From NCBI GenBank assembly GCA_934047225.1, contig OW203986.1:28771221-28835220 (forward strand): 64,000 nucleotides of DNA, in the 5' to 3' direction. This DNA is from Ypsolopha sequella (taxonomy: Eukaryota > Arthropoda > Insecta > Lepidoptera > Ypsolophidae). A program made the translations under genes and the position numbers. Under the pieces are notes generated by a model, which saw only the letters and a program-made list of their open reading frames with translations, was not told where the DNA came from and made no database searches. This document shows, piece by piece, positions 11,001-23,000 of the stretch. How positions within the stretch are numbered: the first letter of the stretch is position 1; the number at the start of each line of letters is the position of its first letter.

Positions 11001-14000
11001 CGTCCCAGTCGTATCAAATCTGTAATTTTTTAGTACGTAAACAGCTGACTCTGGTTTGGAGTATTTTTGATACTCATCATATCTAATTCGATCACCATGG
11101 AAAGTGTCTTTGGCGAGGCCAAAGTCCGCCGAAGACCGAGCCGCTTTTCTGATCGACACTATTTTTTGTTCTCTGAATTAAACCTCTGCTAATGTGTCTT
11201 TGATAAGTTTTCAATAATGACATAATTTTTTGTATGGACACTTTTATTTATTTTACTGCAAACTTTCGTGTCGTTTCAAAAGAAAGGGATTCATAAGCTG
11301 ATTGTAAAAATGTACTTGGTACAGCACCACTTTATTTCAAGCACTCGTTTCCAAAAAAAAAAAACGTTCTCCAAACAATACTAAGTCCTTCATTCAGGAA
11401 ACGGCTGAGGAATTTTCGTGTTTGATTTTTTTTTTTAAACGAATGGCTGAAATGAAATGTAGAATATGTTTACCATCAGCTCATGAAGCACTTCCCTTTG
11501 ATAACGAAAGGTTTCAAAAAAAAAACATTCAAATTTTTTTTAACTAACACTAGTCCGTCTAACTCTAACTTCACAAGGCGTGATTGGGCTTTATGTCTAT
11601 TGTTTGCCAATTATTATCGAAAATCGATAACAGAATGGGTTACACTAATTGAAGGGTCTCGAGGAAAAACAACACATGTCAAGTTTTGCAAATTTACAAC
11701 AGAGGCAAAAAACATTTTCCATAATACATGTTAGCTTACAGTTTTCATTTTTATATCAAATTTAATGAGTAAATATACAACTTGTTCTTCAATATTTACA
11801 AAAAATCAATAATTACACCTTGACATAAGTTGTTTTTCCAATACTTGGGAAATTTTCATCTTTATCAAGAAATATGATTAACAATGGTATTCAAAAGCTT
11901 TTCACATTTTCCAATTATCGAATTATGTTAATGTAAAAATAGAACAAACAAACTTAAAAAAAAAAAATATGAAAGGAATAATTGGTAAGTAAAAACCCAA
12001 AGTGAATATTTAATTGTTTTATTTTATATTTTTATATGTCTTTACGATACAGAAAGAAAAAGACAAATGCTAAAATTAAGTTAAGTCCTGTCAAATAAGT
12101 TAAATTTTGTTACACTAATGTCTATTTAGGCTCCAAGCATTTTTGATTAGCAGGTACTCTGCTTAAAATTATTTCTGGCAAAACGCATCTTCTATAAAAG
12201 TCACTCAGTTTTGGAATCATGTTTTTAATGAACTCATCATCTTTTTGAATTATTATTACTTTTATAGGGCTGCCAACGTCCACGAAGCAAATCAGGTAGC
12301 ACTTGTCTCTCTGAGCCACTTTCAATTGTCCCTGGATCTGAAAAAAAAGTATTTATCTTAGTACCTATTTATTCACAAATTCATAGTATTTATTATATTA
12401 TATTATATATACAGCTAGAGCACATACTTGGTAATAGTAATTATGTTTTTTATTAACGTCCAGGCGGCTGTTACTAAATGTTAGTGAAAAGTTTTTTTTT
12501 GTTTGTGCTACTTCTTCCAGTGTCTTTGACAATCTTGCAACGGAAGAAAAGCATTTTACTTCCACAATGGCGTTTTCACCCTCAACAATACCTGTAAAAA
12601 AATATATTATATTAAGTTACAACGTAAAGTAAGGCTTTGATGAATATACTGCATGAGATAATAAATATTGCACATGCTGCAGTATTTATTTTTTATGCCC
12701 AAAAACAAGCATTTTTTTGTTTCCTTTCCAATTATGCAAGCCTGAAAATTAAACAATCTATAGGTAAAGAGCTATAAAGAGATAAAGACAACAATTCATA
12801 CATACATACATATAAAACACCAGATTGTTCAAATAGACTTTATCAGAAAACTTTGCTCGCTCGTTCAAGAAATCAGAACTAAAACTTATCAAATAACTAA
12901 ACTTACTATTCCTGAATTGGCATTAAAGTTGTGTCCATAAGACCTCTTTGACCAGCCTCCATCTACATGTACTGTTATAGGTATATGGAACTCCATCCGA
13001 GCATATGTGCCCTTTTTCAACGGCAATTTGTTTTTCTTTTTTTCCAGCTTCTAGCATTTCTTTATACTAGTGTTCTTCCCATACTTTTCCCAAATGTAAT
13101 TCAGTTTTTGCATACTTTTTTTGTGAAATCGTGGGTATATCCATAGCGGCAAGCAAATTGTCACTTTGGGCATAATAACTCCCTCCGGTTAGAATTCCCC
13201 ACACAAATGACTGGTTGATTTTCTCGACACCCTCCGTCTTTCCTACATAAATTTGATCACAAGTGTTGCATTTAAATTGGAAAGTGCTACTCAGTCCATT
13301 TCTTTCTTCTCGAACAAACTCCAAGTGGCCACAAGTGCAGTGTTTTTTGTGTTCAGTTTGGATTGCATGTCTGCATCTTGTGTCCAAATAATATCTACTG
13401 GTTCATTGCTGGGTCCAGCTGTCTGTTCATCATGCCTGACGTCCCTGCGAATCTGTGATACCTCACGAGTAGGTGTAAAAGGACTTTTTTTTTTACGAGG
13501 CATGTCTGTCAATTTTAGTTTATATGTTCGGATGGCGCGTTTAGGTGTAGGATTAGAAGAACTTCCTTCTGGATGCACTTCTATGGCAGCATTAGGTTGG
13601 TCACAAGAACCCTTCGGCTCATTTGTGCGCCAGGTCGACTGGAAGGAAATACAATATTTTTAGAGTAAACATGGTAAGATGTTGTATGTCGTGCCCTCTT
13701 ATCGACACTCTGACTAACATAATTAATTTTCAAAATAGCGATAAAATATTTACCTTTTCTCTTCACCATAGCAACGTTTCATGGCAGCTCTCGAACGCTT
13801 GCTGTTCACTTTGTGCCCGGAATATTCATGCTTGATAACAGCACGCTTCATCGTGGTGGCATTCAAATAACTTTCTTTTCTCTATTTATAATGAATTGCT
13901 GTACTTATCACACTGAATCTCTAAAAATCTATTTCGTTCACGTTTGTTTACGCAGTTAGAAAGAAATCAGTTGAGCGTCAGCCATTGTTGATTATTGTGT

Positions 14001-17000
14001 TCAACACAGATCGAGCGCTTCATGCAATGGCGACTATTGGCGACTGATTAGCGTTGTGAATTGCTGTCAAAAGCTAGCACTTAAAACGCTTGACGTGATA
14101 AATATGCAATGTTGACATGGCCGCTACCGTTCCGAATCTTCACACAATGTACGGTGACAAATAAAAAAAATACATTCTAAAGAATTATGGTAGTCGATTT
14201 TTGTAATAATAAAATAAGAAATGTTTTTTTTTTATTGAAGTTAATTTGAAATAATTTTACCTGAGACATTGATTTGTTTTTTATATCGTTAATAAATTTA
14301 ACAATATTGTAAGTTATTATTTTGTGCTACAATCGGAACAAAGTTTTATGAATGAAACGTATTTGTACGACCTATCATGGACTTCTATGTGTGCGTAAGT
14401 CTCACCAACACACAAAAATCTTGCAAATTTTAACTACTTTTGATTTATTAATGGCGTAATAATTAAACAATATTCGAATAATATTATTGCATATGCGGAA
14501 ACTAGATTTTTTGTTGATTTTTATAGCCATATTTGAGAAGTCTGTTTTGAAGTAATTAGGGCATGTATCCAATTATAAAATCGTATGAAATTGTGTTGGT
14601 TTTACCACCTTAAAGTTAATTTTGTATAGAAATAAAATTAAAATTCAAAGCATCAAAATGAATATCCACATGTATATGCTGGGCTTTTGGCCTCTCTCTT
14701 CTTATAATTTACTTATGTGGGTCTCGGAGTGCATGCCTTGGGGACGGCCTCCCTCTACTTATATGTTTTTAAAGATTATGTCTCGGCCTCCGCCCTCGCT
14801 CCTCAGTCAAGCTGATATTCAGAGTCCCAAAGTTCGAACTCGAATCGAACTAAGCCGAGTTATTTCCATATTATTTTATACTTGGGAGTGCTAAACTCTA
14901 GCTTAGAGGGAACTGTGAATACAAGCCTCAAGAGTACTTGGTCTTTTCTACTTGAGATTCACATTTAAAGTTTATGGTTTTACCTCGTTCTCGCTTTACT
15001 AGTTATGTATCTGCCAGTTTAACTCGAGATTCACATTAAAATTTATAAACTTGTGACTCTGCTTTCGGCCTCGCCCAAATAGCATTTTACCATAGATAAA
15101 GATTTCAGTTTCCGGTAAAATAAAACTTCCGCAGTCTTTTAGTGCTTTTTATTAATCTGAAACCCCCATCTTGTCGCCAGACGACGCGGTCCGTCTCTCT
15201 GACAACGTGGAGAATGTTCCGGAGAACTGCGCGAAGATCGTGACCCTGGACTCGTCTGAGTACTACCCGGCGCCCAACTACCGGAGCTACGGCGGCGCGG
15301 GCCGGCCCAGTCGACTGCTGCACCTCAGTACCGCCGAGAGGAAGAAGTTTGTACAACCCGGTCACATTATCTCGAGACCTCGCTGGAATGCGAACCACCC
15401 GCCCCGTTCTCCTTTCACCTCCCCGCGCTCGCCACGTGCGCACCATATCTGAGCGCCGACGCGACGTGACGTCATCGACGCCAGGTCTCGAGATAATGTG
15501 ACCGGGTTGTACCGCTCGTTACTTGTCTCTGACAACGTTGCCATGCCGCCAAACGAATTATACTGAATGACTTTTCATGAAGTCGTACCGGGAGAATGGT
15601 TACTACTTTGTGAGGTAATATCTGATCTTTTTAGGGTTCCGTACCCAAAGGGTAACCAAAGGGACTCTATTACTAAGACTCCGCTGTCCGTCTGTCACCA
15701 GGCTGTATCTCATGAACCGTGATAGTTAGACAGAAATTTTCACAGATGATATATTTCTGTTGCCGCTATAACAACAAACACTAAAAAACAGAATAAAATA
15801 AATATTTAAGGGGCCTACCATACAACAAACGTGACTATTTTGCCGTTTTTATAGATAATGGTACGGAACCCTTCGTGCGCGAGTCCGACTCGCACATGGC
15901 CGGTTTTTTCTTCTATTTCGGTCTGTCTGTCCGTTTTTCAAGGCTCTCTTCGTGGTGACCTACAATCTTGAAAGGCACGGAAGGGGGTCTTTGGCACAAG
16001 TGATTTGGACATGCGAAATTCATTATATCCATTTCTTGACTAAATCAATTTTATACTTTATTTCATACATGTTGTACCTACGTAATGATAAGTTTGTATT
16101 TTTTGTTTAAATTATTTAATTGTAACTAGTTTAATTTAACGGTACGGAACCCAAAGGGCACTAGTCCCACTCGCACTACCGATTTTTTTTCCATCTTATT
16201 TTAGAGTTTCCCAAGCAAAGGATTTCGCTATAAATAAATCAAATGATCTTTTCAAATACGTTGTTAACTCTTGTCACTGGAATACAGATCTTTCGGTTTA
16301 GCTCAGGTGCCAAGGTATTATTGTATAGTTTTTCCTTAAAAATAAAAATGTGTATTTATTTATGTATAGCTATAAGTTTTTTCCTGTTGTAAATAAACAA
16401 TATATTATTATTATTTGTTAAGGCAAGTGCAAGTCGAGATCGAAGAAGCTCAGGCCGTGCTCACCAGCCTCGAGACGAATGCTGAGTCCAGTGCTAGAGA
16501 AGCTAAGGACGCTAGAGAGAACGAGCGAGCAGCGGCCCGGGCGCTGCAGGCGTTGCTCACTGAGAGACACGAGAAGGATTCCGCGGCTCGCGCAGCCGCT
16601 GCAGCGCTCGACCAGCAGCAAGCGCCGCAACACACCGTACTGGTGAGTGTTGGACATCATCGACTAATCTACTCTCTTAATAGTATAGTTGTTTCTGAAA
16701 CATGCCTTTTATAGCCGCTGCCCGACTCCATTGAGAATTTCCAATAACATAAGCAAAACCAATATTCAGCAATTAACAGAATATAAACCAAGCAAGCGGG
16801 ACGCTATAGCCTCTTACCTGAAAAAAGGGTAAAAAAAAATATTCACAGAAAAAAAACAACATTACATTTTTGATTGTTTCCGCAAAACTTTAAAAAAGTT
16901 TATTGACAGATGTTACTCTCTTAACTTAACTACTAGCCAACTAATACTACAAAAGAAAAATTACTTATAATTAAAGTTACACAGATTTTCAATTTTTTTT

Positions 17001-20000
17001 TAATTTTAGTTGTGTAGTCATCCAAAAGATGACTATAAACATAGCATAGCTAGTGACATAGCGGTTCTTAGTTGTGCATCTCTTTCTCTCTTGCAAGGTG
17101 TTTATAAAGGTAGGATATCTTTTTTACACGCTATGGACGTCTTTTAAGCGCAGCGAATCCTATGACATTTACGTATGTCGTAAAATTTAAGTTCAATTAT
17201 ATGACTGCTATAGGTTTGTTTATTTATTTAATAAGGTATCCAAATACCATAATTATAAGATTATGTTTATTTTGCGAAATCCATCGCCATGAATACGTCA
17301 CATAACGCCCTCGTGAGCGTTCTATATGTGCAGTACAAGCTAGTATATCAGGCAGAAGCAAAAATAACAGTGAGTATGATGGAAGAATTCACCGGTCCGG
17401 GTAGGAACCTCGCTTACGCAATTGGTAACGCGCTTGTCTTGATAACAAGAGGTCGCAGGTTCGAATCCTGGCCCGGGGAATTTTTTCATATTCTTGTCTT
17501 TGGGTTTGTTTCTGATTGATCTTTTCTAGTTTGTATTGCACTCTAATAATACCATAATTATAGTTGGAGAAGCTTTATTCTATGTATGAATGTGTTCTTT
17601 GCATTTTTTATTTTTAAGTGTTTCACTTTTATGGGACTTTAGGTCTGTTTGTTATTGTCTATTTATTTCTTATTGCTATTATAGAAAGAAATTTTTCCCA
17701 AACTTTACAAGGACTATTTATTACTATTTATTAATTAACTTCTCTAGAATAAAGACTTATGTAAGTAAATGACTGTTTGTTTCCTAAATAAAATAAAACA
17801 AATAAAAAAAAATATCTTATTAAACAATACCACAGAGCATTAAAACTCCTTCGCTTCAAGGATTTTGTGCTCTGTGAACAAAATAATAACTGACTTCAGC
17901 GTATGTACTTCCCAGGTAGAGGAGCTGGACGTATCGAAGCAGAAGTTGCAGTCACTGTCGCAGCAGATAGAGGCGATGACGTCACAGGAGCAACAGCACA
18001 GGGCGCACGTCGACGAGTACGACGTTAAAGTGAAGAGGGTCAAGTCCAAGCTGTTCCAAGTGTCTACCGCTTACAGGAGCCTCGTTGTGAGTAATTACCT
18101 ACACACCTCTCATGTAGAAGAGCTGGGCATAGAAGCTAGTCGCTCACGTGGAAGTTGGAGGCGATGACGTCACAGGAACAACGAAAGTTTGGGTTCTTTG
18201 TTTTTTTAAGATTATTGTCCAAGTCCCTTGTGATATGAATTGCTCACTTTTACTATTATTCAATTTAAGTAAACGTAACCTTTATTATTTCCTTGTGTAT
18301 ATCCCCGTATTATTATTTATTATAATACAAATACAAATATATTTATTTGCCAGAATACACATTGAATGTTGGTATTATAAAATGGTATGTCTCAGTATTC
18401 AACCTTAACTAGGCATGCAGATATTAATGAAAATTTAATTCTATAAACAAATTATCATACAATTTTCGTAAACAAGATCAGTTTTAATATGGATACAATG
18501 TCAATTTAAAATATTTCAATATGTCAAAATTAAGTATGTCAAGGTTTGAAAGCAATAAAATCATCTATACTATAAAAACTGCGCTCTAATAGCCAATTTT
18601 TTAGTTTCGTTTTAAAAACTTCCTTCCAATGACCTCAGGTATGCTGGTAGGTTATTGTATATCTCAATAAACATATTAAATACATTTTCCTATATATAAA
18701 ATATCGACAGGTAGGCTTGAATAGCCTGTCTATATATTGAGTTCTAAGATGTCTATTTGTATGGTCACTACGTAATTGAAAAATATGGTCATTGCTCTTT
18801 ACAAACATACATACATGGTAGAGTCAAAATTTGTAACTTTTTGAAGAGAGGCACGCAAGTATCCAAAAAACCAGCATTACTCTATTCATCTCCACAGAAT
18901 TGCCCCACAGAATTAAACGCATATATCAAACTATAACCTATAGACATAGATTATTTAATTATATTACATTAAAATAGACCTGTAATAAGTGTATCTGATA
19001 TATCTACATTACATAAATAAATATATTTCATTTTATTTGTATAGATTTAATTTTTTTTCGCTCAAGTTTATAATACATGGTCACGACATGAATACTCGGG
19101 GGGTTGTCAGAAATGTTTCCGAGTATGAACTGTGAATGCAGTGAAATCCCAGGTCCTCTAAAAAGGCCACTTTGCATGAACCATGTTATGATTCCTGTAG
19201 CCGCTGGCTACAGAAATGCAGAGATGATGAAAGAGGATGGATGGGTTGACACGAGAGAAGAAAAAATTGTGGGGAACAATGTGGGTGCGCTGACCTGGTT
19301 GGAATGTTTCGATGTGCCGGCTGAAATGTGCCGCGTGTCGTCTCCTCTCGTTGGGCTGATTGATGACAGGGCTGATCTTGAACAGGGATGTGCAGAATGT
19401 CTTGAAGTAATACACAGCACTTATATGTTCACAAGACACGGTGAATACGCGAGATTGTTTGTATCGGCGGCACGAATGTGTACACATGTGTCGTTCTCTA
19501 GAGAGTTCGGACGAAACAGTCCGGCCGCGCGAGCGCAGACGTGCGCCTGCGGAGGCGTCTCGAGCCGAAGAGAGTGAGTGAGCCGCGGGTTGGCAGCACG
19601 CAAGTCTATTGTGTCGCCAGGTGGCGCCAGCGCAGCGCCGCGATATTAGTCATGCACATGTCATGTTCGAACGTCACGCTGGTAACGTAGTGTAGCGTGA
19701 ACATCCTGGGGGGGCCGGGGCTGCGGCTCCTTTTGAGCTGAGTCCAACGGCAGCCTGGCTATCTTGAACACAGGTCGTCGCAGATTTCCATGAGCTGTGT
19801 CCAGATCCACAACTCGTATCACTCCATCCTTGCCAGGTATCGTGCGGAGAATTCTTCCCAACTTCCATTGGAGCGGAGGCAGGTCATCCTCTTTGATGAG
19901 GACCAGTTCACCCACTTGAGGAGGGGAAGAAGGGGAGAGCCATTTGGAGCGGGTTTGCAGGGTATGGAGGTAGGATCTGGACCAGAGTGTCCAAAAGCGC

Positions 20001-23000
20001 TGAGAGAGCGCTTGAATGAGTTGAAACCGTTTAAGAGCAGATATGGGTCTGTCGTCAAAAGACTGCTCAGGTAGAGCGGTGAGCGGACGACCAATAATGA
20101 AATGTCCGGCCGTGAGAGGTTCAAAGTCCGTAGGGTCGGATGAAATTGGGCAGAGGGGTCTTGAGTTGAGTACAGCCTCAATTCGAGCCAAAAGGGTAGA
20201 GAATTCCTCAAAAGTGAGGTGCTGTTCACCTATCACGCGATAAAGTAGTTGCTTGGTGGATTTTACGTTTATTTCGTGCAGAGCGCCGAACCAAGGCCCT
20301 TTAGGCGGGTTCAGTAACCAAGTTATGTGCTGATTCGCGAGCTTGTGAGTGATTGCATCATTGTTTGACCTGAGGAAGTTCTGAACTTCAATGAGTTGAT
20401 TCCTAGCACCTACATAGTTTGTGCCGCAGTCTGAACGAATGAGAACCGGAGTACCGCGACGTGAGATAAAACGTTGCAATGCCGCAAAGAACGCTTCCGT
20501 GGAGAGTGCAGAGACTGGTTCCAAATGAACCGCCTTTGTTGCGAGGCAAACGAAAATACAAAAGTACGCTTTTATGAGTTTCGCGTTCCGCAACGTGCTG
20601 GATTTAACGAAGAAGTGTCCAGCAAAGTCCGTCGTGACGTGACTAAAAACTGGCTGAGGAGTAACTCTGTCTGCTGGGAGATCAGCCATGAGCGGAGCCT
20701 TAGGCTGAGCGCGGCACCGGAAACATCTAATACATTTAAACACGCGGTGTCTAATAATACGACGAGCGGACAGAATCCAGTACTGCTGGCGTAATATGGC
20801 GTGTAATGTGTCAGCTCCAGGGTGGCAGTGTATTGTGTGATAGTGATCTATAATGAGATCTACGAGCGGACTTGAGCTGGGTAGAATGAGTGGGTGTTGA
20901 GCGTCATACCTAATTGACGCGTGAGAGAGACGACCACCGACTCTCAAGAGGCCGTCCTTTATGAAGGGCGAGAGACGCTGGAGCCGAACGGGACAAACTT
21001 TATCAGTCTGGATACGATTAATGTCTTCAGCAAACTCATTGTGCTGAACAGAGCGGACCCAGTGCAACAGAGCGTCCCTGCGTTCACTAGCTGTCAACGG
21101 ACCAGAGCGCCGTGCATCTGGGCTGTGCCGACAATTGAATATGAACCTTTTAATACAAGCCGTCACTCCGACGAGCTTGTCAAGTGAGCTGTAGCGAGTG
21201 AGCAAGTCCAGATCGATATCTGGGACTGCTATGTGTGCTGGTACCTTTTTGGGCTTAAGGCCTGGGAGAGCATGATGGCCTAGAGCGGGTGGCATCTTGG
21301 GCCAAGTGCAGGTAGGTTCTTTGAGCCAACTGGGTGACCACCAAAGGTCATGAAGTGAGAGAGACTGGGCAGACATGCCTCTGCTTGCACAGTCAGCAGG
21401 GTTGAGGTTCGTGGGCACATGCCTCCACGTATGGCTAGTTGAAGTAGCTGTGATCTTAGCCACTCGATTGGCCTCGAAAGTCTGTAATCGGTGAGGTGGG
21501 GTATTGAGCCATGCCAACACTATTGTGCTATCTGACCAGCATGTGTGTGTTTGAATGGCTATATGAGCTGACAATTGGGCTGACACTCGAGTCATGAGCT
21601 GAGATAAAAGAGTCGCGGCTGACAACTCCAATTTCGGGATTGAGAGACGAGTCTTTATGGGTGCGACCTTGGACTTGCCAATGATTAGGTGTACATTGAC
21701 ATGTCCAGTGATATTGCGCTCATGAAGGTAGATAACGGCACCAAAGCCAGCCTCTGATGCGTCCGCGAACCCGTGAAGTGAGTAAGTAGACGTGGGTTTA
21801 CACTTACAAATGTGTCGCGGTAAACGGAGGTTTGAGAGCTGAGGAAGATCCTCTGAGATGTGTTGCCACTCTGTGTGGACTTCTTCAGAGATAGGCTCAT
21901 CCCATCCTATTTTCAGAAGCCAAAGCTTCTGGAGAAGGATTTTTGCGCGGAAGATGACTGGAGTAACCCAGCCATTGGGGTCATAGAGAGACGCTACTGT
22001 ACTGAGAATGGAGCGCTTTGTGACTTGAGCATGAGTGGGCAGAGAAATGCGATAAGTGAACTCATCAGTTTGAGGAATCCACTGTATTCCCAGAACCTTA
22101 ATGGAATTAGAGTCGGGACTGAAGTCAAAGTCCTTGGGCATGTCGCACTGGTCATCTGGAAATCGTTCAAGGAGCTGGGGCGAGTTGGAGGTCCATTTAC
22201 TGAGCTGAAAGCCACCCAGGGCGAGTAACTCGATCAGTTCGCTTTGGAGCGACTGAGCAGATTCTACAGAATCTGCACCTGAGAGAATGTCGTCCACAAA
22301 TATTGATTTGCGGAGGACCTGAGCAGCGTGGGAGTAGCGATGACCTTCGTCATCAGCCAATTGAAGTAAAGTGCGGATGGCATGGTATGGGCTGGACCTT
22401 AATCCATATGTGACGGTATTAAGGGCATACGTGAGCAAGGGCTGGTCGGGTGAAGACCGCCAGAGAATGAGTTGAAAACGTCTTTGCTCTGGGTGAATGA
22501 GTATATTTCTGAACATCATTCGGATGTCTGTGCTGAAAACTTGTGAGTGGATCCTGAAGGACATGATAATGTCAACAATATCTTGTTGAAGAGCTGGACC
22601 TGTATGGAGACAATCATTTAAATTGACGCCATTTGAGCTTTTGCAACTTCCGTCAAACACGCAGCGTAACTTTTCTGATCCTGGCTTGAATATGCCATGA
22701 TGTGGGATATAGAAATGGGATTTATGAGCAAAGGTATTGGGGTGACACGGCGACATATGTCCCAATTTTATGTAATCTGACATGAATTCTACATATTTCG
22801 AGCGGAAGGGCGGGTTCGCTTGCAACTTCTTCTCTAAGTTGAGAAACCTGCGCAGTGCAATAGCGTGAGTGGAACCTAATGTCGGCGCGTTGTGCAGAAA
22901 GGGCAGTGTAACCACATATTGACCTGATGGTTCACGAATAGTTGTGGTGCGGAAAATGTCCTCACACTGATCCTCTAATGGGCTGGTATGCTTGTAGGTT

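Larger units (their letters stand above)
6273..14609. mobile_element. 8.3-kb palindromic transposon flanked by TTAA
   Basis: Two ~4-kb arms, 6273-10311 and 10683-14609, are near-identical reverse complements around a 371-bp spacer. The outer ends are GGTGGTAAAACCAAC and its complement. The direct TTAA at 6269-6272 and 14610-14613 marks a 4-bp target duplication. TTAA targets are known for piggyBac and some Sola elements, but the genes inside are Mutator-like/YqaJ type, so the superfamily is left open. It occupies most of the intron between SMC6 exons d and e. Confidence 0.93.
10683..14609 (-). repeat. right arm of the palindrome
   Basis: This is the reverse complement of 6273-10311 with ~106 bp missing from the transposase exon near 13367, which changes the local frame, and a few single-base changes (for example GAAG for GAAA). 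The innermost ~3 kb of each arm appears almost base-perfect. Confidence 0.94.

Noticed and set aside
17403..17478. free-standing tRNA gene
   Set aside because: The acceptor stem does not pair convincingly and the sequence is embedded in an inverted-repeat element with other copies.
19104..19577. 157-codon frame and overlapping reverse frames, repeated at 26596-26949
   Set aside because: They lie in the LTRs of the BEL/Pao element (or run into one), on both strands, with no protein motif.
20474..22228. + strand frames (106, 88 and 122 codons)
   Set aside because: Shadows of the pol gene on the opposite strand.
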